Positions 41,375-48,901 of a stretch of DNA of 64,000 nucleotides are shown piece by piece; within the stretch, counting starts at the first letter, position 1; each line of letters opens with the position of its first letter. A program made the translations under genes and the position numbers. The notes beneath the pieces are model-generated. The model was not told the DNA's origin, did no database searches, and worked only from the letters and a program-made list of their open reading frames with translations. This stretch comes from Lactiplantibacillus mudanjiangensis (GTDB lineage: Bacteria; Bacillota; Bacilli; Lactobacillales; Lactobacillaceae), in assembly GCF_005405385.1 (NCBI RefSeq), contig NZ_BJDY01000002.1:620001-684000 (forward strand), in the 5' to 3' direction.

Positions 41375-41405
41375 ATCTTAAAACCTCGCGTGTACGCGAG
41401 GTCAA
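41375..41405 (-). promoter_or_regulatory. MerR-type promoter with 19-nt spacer and palindromic operator
   Basis: Minus strand -35 TTGACC (41400-41405), a 19-nt spacer and -10 TAAGAT (41375-41380). The perfect inverted repeat CCTCGCGT-N2-ACGCGAGG (41384-41401) fills the spacer. The overlong spacer plus dyad is the hallmark of MerR-activated promoters. Confidence 0.92.
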
Positions 41406-41484
41406 GGGGAAACATCATTTTTATTTGATTAAAGTGAAAAAGTCTTATATAGACTGCTACTCAATAATTTATTACTGCGCATCA

Positions 41485-41643
41485 CTAAAAATCAATATTA
41501 TGTTGCTCTTGATAAGCTAATAACGCTAAATATTCATCATAGGCTTTCTTAGCTTCATCAGGAGCATTGTCTACAAGTTCAAGTGGGCCAGTTGAATGCC
41601 AAATATACCATTCTGGATGTTTTACAAATTCACAGATAAACAT
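41485..41643 (-). CDS. Small protein of unknown function, 52 aa
   Basis: A 52-codon frame starting MFICEFVKHPEWYIWHSTGP, ending QEQHNIDF, with GAGG 9 nt before the ATG. The composition (many aromatic and acidic residues, normal codon use, no low complexity) looks like a real small protein. A decayed relative seems to lie at 42045-42134. No family recognised. It is in the AT-rich accessory patch. Confidence 0.6.
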   Translation of the reverse strand: MFICEFVKHPEWYIWHSTGPLELVDNAPDEAKKAYDEYLALLAYQEQHNIDF

Positions 41644-41722
41644 TTTTATTTTTCCTCTTTAAATTCGATTAACGATAACTTCCATTGACCGGGCGAAAGC
41701 TAGAATACTTGTAGCAGTGTTT

Positions 41723-41956
41723 CTAATATATCCGATCATGATAATCATCAGGAGTATCAACTGGAATGCCAGTTTCAAGGCATCCATCAATTAGTTTCTT
41801 GACTCGATAGGCACCTTTGACTGAAAAGTCATAGTTCTCACTCCTAGTTATATTGAGGTACTCATAAAGTGGAAATCCGATCTGAAAATAGGACTCATAT
41901 TTAGCCATAACTTGATTAATAATAGCCATTGCACCACTTTCTGCACTAAACAACAT
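41723..41956 (-). CDS. Small protein of unknown function, 77 aa
   Basis: Starts MLFSAESGAMAIINQVMAKY and continues with a Tyr/Phe-rich segment; no membrane helix or signal peptide. The ribosome site is weak (GCGGTGA, 6 nt before the ATG). Codon use and charged residues look protein-like. It may belong with the neighbouring small ORFs as cargo of an accessory patch; no function can be given. Confidence 0.5.
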   Translation of the reverse strand: MLFSAESGAMAIINQVMAKYESYFQIGFPLYEYLNITRSENYDFSVKGAYRVKKLIDGCLETGIPVDTPDDYHDRIY

Positions 41957-42044
41957 TGATCACCGCTTTCTATAAATCTCTGTCCGAAAACATTCTACAA
42001 AGAGACTAAACAAAATTCGCCTAACAAGCTAAATCGAATACTTC

Positions 42045-42134
42045 TTAAAAATCAATCTCATGTTCTTTTTCAGCTTCCTAGGGTATCTTCAACCAATACC
42101 ACATGGCTCAAGTAAACCACTCAAAATGTTTCAT
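42045..42134 (-). pseudogene. Decayed copy of the 52-aa small gene
   Basis: Read on the minus strand from ATG at 42134, the frame gives MKHFEWFT, stop, AMWYWLKIP, stop, EAEKEHEIDF, stop. The intact gene at 41485-41643 has VKHPEWYIW near its start and QEQHNIDF at its end. The shared KHxEW start and HxIDF-stop end in the same order suggest a shortened, stop-ridden paralogue. The match is short, so this is a suggestion. Confidence 0.4.
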
Positions 42135-42252
42135 TAACTCCTGAACGAGCACCCTTCCTTAAATCTTTTTTGCTGATAATACTTTTCAATAATATCATCT
42201 TGTCGAGGAAAATCGATGTATAAAAAATAACACTCAACTTTATCGTTGGGTG

Positions 42253-42519
42253 CTAATAATAGCGAGTAATCCCATTTTTGTCGGTTTTACCACTTTGTTT
42301 CATTTTTTCTTGGTAATCATCAAACTCTTGTTTTGCCCATGCAGGTGCATTCGGATCAATTGTATCATTGCCCTCTATATCAGTACTCGATTCCTTTTGG
42401 TTGATCGAGCATCCTGCAACACCTCCAGTGACATCCTTTTTCCAAGTGCTTTTTAAACACCCGTGCCTATCACGATGATCTATCGATATCTTGATACCTA
42501 AAAAGTCACTTCTTTTCAA
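42253..42519 (-). CDS. Possible gene fragment with lipobox-like motif
   Basis: An 88-codon frame whose last 60 residues look protein-like (DPNAPAWAKQEFDDYQEK). A lipobox-like VAGC lies at about residue 34-37, but the sequence before it is polar and basic, not a signal peptide, and the only start is a TTG without a clear ribosome site. It may be the end of a lipoprotein gene whose start was lost or frameshifted. No family recognised. Confidence 0.35.
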   Translation of the reverse strand: MKRSDFLGIKISIDHRDRHGCLKSTWKKDVTGGVAGCSINQKESSTDIEGNDTIDPNAPAWAKQEFDDYQEKMKQSGKTDKNGITRYY

Positions 42520-42528
42520 ATTGAAGAA

Positions 42529-42888
42529 CTATTTTACTGCGTTAGGAAAATAATATTGTGCATAATTCTTCATATTATCTAAAAACGACTCAACATTTTG
42601 TGAAGTTATTGGCCCAACCGTATTAGTCGATACCGTCTCCAACCAATCATAATAGGTGTTAGCAGCTACACTTTTTCGAACAGCTTGCAACACTTCTCCT
42701 CGAGAATAACGACTATATTCATTATCTAGTTGTTGCCGAATTGGCCGAATATATTTAACTGCACGCTTAGGGCTCGCCTCGTTGAAAAGCTTTGCAGCTT
42801 CAACACCGTATGTTAAATATTCTTGCACTCGTTCAATCAGTTCTTCTTTAGTATATTCAAAGATAGCAAAATCCAAAAATGCATTCAT
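42529..42888 (-). CDS. Uncharacterised protein, 119 aa
   Basis: Starts MNAFLDFAIFEYTKEELIER at an ATG with GGAGG 11 nt upstream; the frame runs further up to 42921 without a better start. Predicted mostly helical with many Tyr and Glu; no signal peptide. It is AT-rich like its neighbours. I do not recognise it; size and setting would fit an immunity protein or a mobile accessory gene, but nothing in the sequence proves this. Confidence 0.55.
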   Translation of the reverse strand: MNAFLDFAIFEYTKEELIERVQEYLTYGVEAAKLFNEASPKRAVKYIRPIRQQLDNEYSRYSRGEVLQAVRKSVAANTYYDWLETVSTNTVGPITSQNVESFLDNMKNYAQYYFPNAVK

Positions 42889-43116
42889 GTTTTTATACAC
42901 CTCCAAATAATAACTATACAAAAAAATTCGTTGTTAAGCGAGGCTTAGTAAAAACTTCGCTAGACATTTATAGACAATAATTTATTTGCTCAACAAATTC
43001 AAATTTTGAATAATCAGTACTGGTACCAATCTTTTTATCCCAATTTGCTATATTTCGTTAATTATACAGCAGGCCAACGTTTAGACTCGCTCTAATTAGG
43101 AGACATTTAACACCTA

Positions 43117-43689
43117 CTATCTTTTTGCTTTACGCTCCTCTACATCCGTTCGAATCTCATTTAAACACCGTTGATACGAGTTTCTCAAATCATCATAATC
43201 ACTTATTTTTAGCTGAATTATAGTTAAGGGATCAACAGAATATCCGGCAAAATCGTCCTTGAGACAAGAAATAATAAACGCTGTATACATCGGAAGCATT
43301 TGTAAGTCATCTTTAGAATATATAATTTTCATTCCAGTCGCATCTTCATACGGATGCGTATACACATACTGCATCATAGAGGCTAATGCATTTACAGTTC
43401 TATCTGAACCATAAATAACAGTTTGATGAATCAAGTCCATTAGTTCCGTCACACCGGCCTCATCGTCGATCTTTTCCATGTATGTGATTCTGCGAGCCCA
43501 TCTGTCAAACACTTCCTTTTGACCTTGACCACCTAGTTGCTTAAAGAAAGATTCTCTCTGTAATTGACTGCTGTCTTTGGATTTTCTATCTTCAAGAAGT
43601 TAATCCTGCCAAACATAAGGTGCTCGCGCGATGAATCCCAGAGCAATTAACAACCCAATTGTTACTAGCCAACTCGTAATGTCGTGCAT
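43117..43689 (-). pseudogene. Membrane-anchored unknown protein interrupted by an in-frame TAA
   Basis: From ATG at 43689 (AGGAGG 7 nt upstream) the frame reads MHDITSWLVTIGLLIALGFI, a membrane helix, to a TAA at 43600-43602 (codon 30). It then continues in the same frame for another 160 codons (LLEDRKSKDSSQLQRESFF and on) to 43117. One base change (TAA from CAA, GAA or AAA) would restore a 190-residue protein with an N-terminal anchor and helical cytosolic domain. The downstream part could also be translated from an internal start near 43512. Family unknown. Confidence 0.6.
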
Positions 43690-44116
43690 TATTATCTCCT
43701 CCTAAAATCTAAACGTGACAAAACCTCAAAACTATCGCTGGTGTTAGTCAGAAGATAATTATAGTAATGAAAATTAACGTTCCATCTTACACTTCATAAT
43801 AATTTTAATATTTCATTCAAAAAATTCTACTCAGTAACATGCGTTTTTACACCGTAACGTATCACACTCCAATTTTTACTGTAATACCTTTTATAATTTA
43901 TTTTGTCATAGCTTTATCGTCTCTCTGCCTTTAAAATTCATCGATAATGATTCTTTTACAACTAAGAATAAAGATTAATTATCATATTTAGGCATAAAAC
44001 TCACCCTATAACCTTCTATATATTTCAAAATGGCAATCATTTTAGGATATTTTCTATTTATCACACAAGAAGTGCACAAACAAGTTCCATATCATAGTAC
44101 ATTTCAATGAGATTTC
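43690..44116. other. AT-rich non-coding stretch
   Basis: About 430 nt between the interrupted gene and the tRNA-Ser terminator. It is strongly AT-rich, has no open frame with a ribosome site, and shows no obvious repeat of the tRNA 3' end that would mark an attachment site. Confidence 0.6.
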
Positions 44117-44166
44117 AAAAAAAGGAACCCCGCTAAACGTTGATTTAACGGGATTCCTTTTTTTTG
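44117..44166. terminator. Terminator after tRNA-Ser
   Basis: Long stem AAAGGAATCCCGTTAAA/TTTAGCGGGGTTCCTTT with 6-nt loop and T-runs on both sides, about 26 nt after the tRNA 3' end on the minus strand. Confidence 0.92.
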
Positions 44167-44191
44167 ATGTTACTCTTATGAACCTTAATAA

Positions 44192-44278
44192 GGAGAGTAC
44201 AGGATTTGAACCTGCGCGCCGGTATTAGCCGGTTCGACGGATTTCGAGTCCGTTGCATTACCACTCTGCCAACTCTCC
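44192..44278 (-). tRNA. tRNA-Ser(CGA)
   Basis: An 87-nt cloverleaf on the minus strand: acceptor GGAGAGT/ACTCTCC, anticodon loop CTCGAAA giving anticodon CGA (codon UCG), a long variable arm (AACCGGC...GCCGG) typical of class II tRNA-Ser, and T-loop GGTTCAAATCC. The CCA end is not encoded. It is a single tRNA at the edge of an accessory patch. Confidence 0.96.
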
Positions 44279-44382
44279 ATGTGGTACTTGAATAGTATAG
44301 CATAATTTATGTTGAGAACAAATATTTATTCAGGAAAATCCCGTCACATTTATCAGCATTTACTACACAAGTATCACTGATT

Positions 44383-44877
44383 TTACGACCGCACAATCGG
44401 CCCCTCTTCGCCCGAAAGCTTATGTGTCCGTTTAGCCGGGTTCTTAAGATCTAACTTGAATGCCTTTAGTTTCTTCTTTTGATACGTTTTATAATCAGTC
44501 GTTAACAACAATTTGCCCTTTCGGTAGACAACTGAATCAGAATGACCACCCTTAACGATGCCACGCTTTTGCGTATGACCCACTAACCGATAAACGTGCG
44601 GTCTGAGTTTCTTATACTTCAGATGAACATCCTTTTGTAACGGCCAATTAGATACCGCCAACGTAAATGATTTACTCGTCACTGTATAATAATAACCAAA
44701 TCCTTCTGCCTGACTCGTCCTTTTACCTTGGTATAATCCCCGAATTTCTTTTGGCGTTCCGTGATGCCAGCTAGCCGCATTCACGGTTAGCGATCCCGCT
44801 GACAGCCCGATTACCGTCAGTAACATCAACAAACTAATTTTAAATAACTTTATTTTTTTCAACGACCTGCACCCCAT
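44383..44877 (-). CDS. Secreted protein of unknown function
   Basis: A 164-aa exported protein. The signal peptide covers about residues 1-34 (KIKLFKISLLMLLTVIGLSA, cleavage after VNA), and the mature part is basic (high pI) with repeated Lys-rich strands. The ATG overlaps the stop of the upstream CAP-domain gene by one base (TAATG), so the two are translated together. No family recognised; related lactobacillus proteins of this kind are small extracellular proteins. Confidence 0.75.
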   Translation of the reverse strand: MGCRSLKKIKLFKISLLMLLTVIGLSAGSLTVNAASWHHGTPKEIRGLYQGKRTSQAEGFGYYYTVTSKSFTLAVSNWPLQKDVHLKYKKLRPHVYRLVGHTQKRGIVKGGHSDSVVYRKGKLLLTTDYKTYQKKKLKAFKLDLKNPAKRTHKLSGEEGPIVRS

Positions 44878-45668
44878 TATTTATGTGACAGCAAGACAAA
44901 CATATAAATCGCTTCACCATGCTGAGTCGCCCCAAAGCCAACCTGCGTATGCGTCTTACTCAACAAATATGGTTTAGCTTTAGCACCCTTATTTGCCACT
45001 AAATTCGTATGACTCATGAGCTCATCAATTGTACCTTTACCCCATTCGGCCCCGGTTTCGTAATGAATAATCGGATTATTTTTAGGCGCAATGTAATTAT
45101 CGAAAACCCAACCAGCATGTGAAACACCGGTCACATTCACTTTAAATTTTTTACCAGATTTAAGCATTTGATTACTATTATTTTGCGCAACTCGATCAAG
45201 TTTTGCGTTTTCTTTCAACGCAGATAACCCTTGTTGTTTCCGTTCATTATTTAATGCCGTCAACGCGGCCTTCCGATAAGCCGTCACACTATATTTACCA
45301 TAACCCCACAAGTTTTGGACATTGGTTGCATGAACGTATCCTTTCACTTTTCCATTTTTTGAGATGAGATAAGTTAAAGTAGTTGTCTGCCCATTTTTTT
45401 GACGGACCTTAACTTGTTTTGTGGCGTAAAACTTCGTGTATAAATATTTGGTCATCTGGTAGTTCTTATGCGTTAGCTTTGCGCTAGTATACATCCAACC
45501 ACCATTGACATGTACCTTGCGCTTGGCCTGATACTCGGTCGTCTTGATCACCTTCGCCGCATTGGTCTTAGCCAGTGCTGGTTGAGTCTGGTTCGCTATC
45601 ACAGCGGTACCCACCATTGCCACACTAAAAACCGTTAATGTCGACACCATTGCTTTTCTAATTGTCAT
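44877..45668 (-). CDS. Secreted CAP-domain (SCP/PR1) protein
   Basis: A 263-aa exported protein: signal peptide about 1-34 (cleavage near PALA-KT), a basic lactobacillus-type N-terminal surface repeat (about 40-125) and a C-terminal CAP domain from about 130 (LTALNNERKQQGLSALKENA, later HAGWVFDN and GFGATQHGEAIYMF). CAP proteins are extracellular and of mostly unknown role in bacteria. Start taken at the second of two ATG codons after GGAGG. It is transcribed with the secreted protein at 44383-44877. Confidence 0.85.
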   Translation of the reverse strand: MTIRKAMVSTLTVFSVAMVGTAVIANQTQPALAKTNAAKVIKTTEYQAKRKVHVNGGWMYTSAKLTHKNYQMTKYLYTKFYATKQVKVRQKNGQTTTLTYLISKNGKVKGYVHATNVQNLWGYGKYSVTAYRKAALTALNNERKQQGLSALKENAKLDRVAQNNSNQMLKSGKKFKVNVTGVSHAGWVFDNYIAPKNNPIIHYETGAEWGKGTIDELMSHTNLVANKGAKAKPYLLSKTHTQVGFGATQHGEAIYMFVLLSHK

Positions 45669-45690
45669 CATTACTCCTCCAAATTCATGA

Positions 45691-45742
45691 TTAACATATT
45701 ATTACTTATGTTAATATTAACAAATAAGAATAATCCTATCAA
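45691..45742 (-). promoter_or_regulatory. Promoter of CAP operon with inverted repeats
   Basis: Minus strand TTGATA (45737-45742), 17-nt spacer, TAATAT (45714-45719). The inverted repeat TTAACATA-N8-TATGTTAA (45691-45714) sits just downstream of the -10, together with GTTAATATTAAC; a repressor site there is plausible. Confidence 0.65.
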
Positions 45743-45908
45743 CATTAGTGGTAAAAAGAACGACATCATCTAATGACTTATGATCGTTATTTGGGTAATA
45801 TTATTAAATAGTCTCTATAACCACAACCATTTTAACCTTTTATTATTTTTATAGATAAACAACCCATTGCTTATCAAGTCCCATTCTGTATCAGACAAAG
45901 CCAACGAC
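45743..45908. other. Non-coding stretch between the CAP operon and the fab operon end
   Basis: No open frame with a ribosome site. The interval only carries the upstream part of the CAP promoter region and AT-rich sequence. Confidence 0.5.
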
Positions 45909-45963
45909 AAAAAAGCCACGACAGAGATTAGACAACTTTCATCTAATCACCATCATGGCTTTC
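45909..45963 (-). terminator. Terminator of the fab/acc operon
   Basis: Minus strand two-part hairpin: outer AAAGCCATGA/TCGTGGCTTT (one G-U) and inner GATTAGA/TCTAATC, then TTTTTT. It lies 20 nt after the last gene. Confidence 0.88.
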
Positions 45964-45983
45964 AAAAATCAAGTTTTCACATA

Positions 45984-46514
45984 TCACCACGCCAACGTCC
46001 CCACAACTCCTGGTACGATTTTTACTGATATCAACTCAAATACCTGACCGTGATACATCGCACGATCACATAATGGCAACTGAACAACGACCTGGCGCGG
46101 TGATTTGGTTAACCCACAACCTAGTAATTTCAAAACGGCCTCTTTAGCTGTCCATAACCGCCAAGCCATGGTTACTTGTTCAACAGCCGACAACGACTGC
46201 AAGAAAGCCCATTCTGCTGCCGTAAACGCCCGCTTAATCTTGGTTAACACCAATGGCCGACATTGTTCAATATCGAACCCAACTGCTTGTGGCGCAACGA
46301 TCACTGCCACGAACCGCTGAGAATGACTAATACTGACTCCCCAATGCGGTTTTGTAGGTAAATACGGTTGCCCTAAACGATGATAAGCTAACGATTCAGA
46401 TTGCATCGCTCGCGCTAATGCCCGCCCAGTCTGGCTCTGAGCCAGTTTTAACCGCTGACCAACCATTCCATCAGGTAAAAGCTGCCACTTCAATTTAAAA
46501 GTGGTTAATGCCAT
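45984..46514 (-). CDS. 4'-phosphopantetheinyl transferase superfamily protein
   Basis: A 176-aa Sfp/AcpT-type protein with the two family blocks: VGFDIEQCRP (Gly-Phe-Asp-Ile-Glu) near residue 87 and WTAKEAVLKLLG near 120-130, which bind CoA and Mg2+. It would move phosphopantetheine from CoA to Ser39 of the AcpP made in the same operon. Start ATG overlaps the fabI stop (TGATG). It is the last gene of the fatty-acid operon. A separate AcpS may exist elsewhere in the genome. Confidence 0.9.
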   Translation of the reverse strand: MALTTFKLKWQLLPDGMVGQRLKLAQSQTGRALARAMQSESLAYHRLGQPYLPTKPHWGVSISHSQRFVAVIVAPQAVGFDIEQCRPLVLTKIKRAFTAAEWAFLQSLSAVEQVTMAWRLWTAKEAVLKLLGCGLTKSPRQVVVQLPLCDRAMYHGQVFELISVKIVPGVVGTLAW

Positions 46515-47272
46515 CAGCTCAAATGAACCCCTTTATCCACGTAAATCACATCACCGGTCATCCCAGTCGATAGGTCACTCAACAAGAACGCGGCAACGTT
46601 GCCAATTTCACGCGTCTTCACAGGTACCCCATCAACCGTCATATTTTGTGACAATTTCAATAGTTGTCGATGCTCATGAATCCCAGTTACAGCTAAAGTT
46701 TTGACGGCTCCCGCTGAAATCGCATTGACGCGAATTTCTTGCGGGCCGAGATCACGCGCTAAGTAACGAACGTTGGCTTCCAGTGCAGCCTTAGCCACCC
46801 CCATCATATTATAATTAGGCACGGCCCGTTCAGAACCAAAATATGTCAGTGTCACCAAGCTAGCACCCGGTTTCAACATTGGCCGTGCTGCCCGTGCAAT
46901 CGCAATTAACGAGTAGGCACTGATATTTTGAGCTAAATCGTAGCCGGCCTTAGTTGTCTCAACGAAATCACCTTCTAAGGTAGCCTTGTCCGCATAGGCA
47001 ATGGCATGGATTAAGCCATCAATTTCACCGTATTCCGCTTTAATGGTCGCAAAAGCCTGTTCAATCTGATCATCATCGGCCACATCACAGGCAACCATGG
47101 GCTGATCTTTCGCAACAAACCGTTGCAAGCTTTGTTTCAAGCGATCATTTTGATACGTTAAAATCACCCGCGCCCCTTGAGCAATAAGGGCCTCCGTGCA
47201 CCCCCATGCAATACTGCGCTGATTGGCCACTCCCATCACGACCAACGTTTTACCTGTTAAAATGCCATCCAT
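46514..47272 (-). CDS. fabI: Enoyl-ACP reductase FabI
   Basis: Performs the last reduction of each elongation round with NAD(P)H; it is the target of triclosan-type inhibitors. The 252-aa divergent SDR shows the FabI N-terminus (LVVMGVANQRSIAWGCTEAL) and the YxxMxxxK-type active site NYNMMGVAKAALEANVRYLA. It is followed by the phosphopantetheinyl transferase with overlap and preceded by accA. Confidence 0.96.
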   Translation of the reverse strand: MDGILTGKTLVVMGVANQRSIAWGCTEALIAQGARVILTYQNDRLKQSLQRFVAKDQPMVACDVADDDQIEQAFATIKAEYGEIDGLIHAIAYADKATLEGDFVETTKAGYDLAQNISAYSLIAIARAARPMLKPGASLVTLTYFGSERAVPNYNMMGVAKAALEANVRYLARDLGPQEIRVNAISAGAVKTLAVTGIHEHRQLLKLSQNMTVDGVPVKTREIGNVAAFLLSDLSTGMTGDVIYVDKGVHLS

Positions 47273-47292
47273 AACTTCAAATCCTCACTTCA

Positions 47293-48066
47293 TTAAAATT
47301 GACGATAGCGTGCCTGACGCTCAGCAACTAATTCAGTCACTGGCTTGGCCGCTAATCCTTGAAACGCTTGACTTAAGGCCTGTTGTAACTTATTACAGTC
47401 CGCAGCCGTTTTCACTTCTGGTACAATTCGTTCAACCATACCATCCGCTAACAGTTCCGCTGGGGTCAAACGCATTTTAGCGGCCGCTTGTGGCGCCTTA
47501 TTGGCATGCTTCCATAAAATAGTTGCATAGCCTTCAGGCGACAAAATCGAATAAGTGCTGTGTTCAAATAACCAAACTTGATCACCACAAGCTAACGCTA
47601 ACGCGCCGCCACTACCACCTTCACCCACAATCACACTGATAAATGGGACTTTCAATTGCAGTCCGGTTAATAAACAATCGGCAATGGCTCGCCCTTGTCC
47701 CGCATACTCAGCATCGACACCCGGATAGGCACCTGGCGTATTAATCAATGCTAATACCGGATAACCAAGCTGTTCTGCCAGCCGCATGACTCGTCGTGCT
47801 TTACGATAACCAGCTGGAGTGGCACATCCAAAATGCCGCGCTTGGTTTTCCATAGTCGATGTCCCTTTTTGAATCCCAATCGTCATCACGGTTTGACCAG
47901 CCAACATCGCTACCCCGGTAATAACCGCCTCATCATCACCGGCTTGTCGATCACCATGCAACTCAAAAAAATCGGTTGTCAATCCAGCTATCAAACGTTG
48001 AATGCTAATCTTGTCAGTTGCCCGTGCGGCTAACACTTGATCATACGCTGATTGATTTTCAGCCAT
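47293..48066 (-). CDS. accA: Acetyl-CoA carboxylase carboxyltransferase alpha subunit
   Basis: With AccD it transfers CO2 from biotin to acetyl-CoA. The 257-aa protein is of the shorter Firmicutes type and contains GDRQAGDDEAVITGVA and the glycine loop GEGGSGGALALACGDQVW with the LSPEGYATILW segment. ATG at 48066 overlaps the accD end; the open frame above it is a shadow of accD. Confidence 0.95.
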   Translation of the reverse strand: MAENQSAYDQVLAARATDKISIQRLIAGLTTDFFELHGDRQAGDDEAVITGVAMLAGQTVMTIGIQKGTSTMENQARHFGCATPAGYRKARRVMRLAEQLGYPVLALINTPGAYPGVDAEYAGQGRAIADCLLTGLQLKVPFISVIVGEGGSGGALALACGDQVWLFEHSTYSILSPEGYATILWKHANKAPQAAAKMRLTPAELLADGMVERIVPEVKTAADCNKLQQALSQAFQGLAAKPVTELVAERQARYRQF

Positions 48067-48901
48067 TGTCGCCACCTCCACTCGTTAATCGTAATAAACG
48101 ACCCAGCGTCGCTTTCAAAACTGGTCGTGGCACAACTTGATCAATCCAACCATTTTTTAATAAGGTTTCGGCGCGTTGAAAATCAACCGGTGGCGTCTGC
48201 TGAATCGTCTGTTCAATCACTCGGCGACCGGCAAACCCAATTAATGCCTTTGGCTCACTTAAAATAATATCGCCTTGCATCGCAAAACTAGCCGTCACAC
48301 CACCAGTTGTGGGATCGGTTAAAACTGTTATATACAATAATCCGGCATTACGGTGTTTTGCTACTGCCGCTGACACCTTTGCCATCTGCATTAAAGCGGA
48401 CATTCCTTCTTGCATCCGGGCACCACCCGATGCCGTCAATAGGATCACAGGTAACTTTTGAGCCGTACAACGATCAAATAATCGGGTGATTTTTTCTCCG
48501 GTGGCACTACCTAAACTACCCATCATAAAATAGGGATCCATCACACCTAACCCAACCGTCTCATCCTCAAGTTTGGCTAACCCAGTCAATACACTTTCTT
48601 TCAACTTAGTTGCTGCTTTTGCCTGCGTTATTTTCGCTCGATAAGCCGCATCAGCGAATCGTTCCGGTATTGTTAACTCAGCATCTAGTTCTTGAAAGTC
48701 ATCTGTCAACTGAGCAACTCGTGTCCAAGCAGTTAACCGAAAGCCATAACCACAATGTGGACAAACTTGCCATTCAGTTAGTTCTTGGGTATAACAAGTT
48801 TTTTGACAGACCGGACATTGTGTCAATAACTCATCTGGAATTTGGTCGCGTCGCACCGATAATTGTTGCTCAGTTGGCGCTTGAAATTTTCGTTTGGGCA
48901 T
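48059..48901 (-). CDS. accD: Acetyl-CoA carboxylase carboxyltransferase beta subunit
   Basis: Partner of AccA. The 280-aa protein has the N-terminal zinc ribbon CPVC...CPHC (about residues 28-50), then the crotonase-like domain with GLGVMDPYFMMGSLGSATGE and SGGARMQEGMSALMQM. It overlaps accC by 32 nt and accA by 8 nt, showing tight coupling. Confidence 0.96.
   Translation of the reverse strand: MPKRKFQAPTEQQLSVRRDQIPDELLTQCPVCQKTCYTQELTEWQVCPHCGYGFRLTAWTRVAQLTDDFQELDAELTIPERFADAAYRAKITQAKAATKLKESVLTGLAKLEDETVGLGVMDPYFMMGSLGSATGEKITRLFDRCTAQKLPVILLTASGGARMQEGMSALMQMAKVSAAVAKHRNAGLLYITVLTDPTTGGVTASFAMQGDIILSEPKALIGFAGRRVIEQTIQQTPPVDFQRAETLLKNGWIDQVVPRPVLKATLGRLLRLTSGGGDNG

Noticed and set aside
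43690-44278. Attachment site duplication of tRNA-Ser
   Set aside because: I looked for a second copy of the tRNA 3' end in the accessory patch and found none; no integrase gene.
48307-48489. Plus-strand frames inside the fab/acc operon
   Set aside because: They are shadows of well-supported minus-strand genes with clear catalytic motifs.
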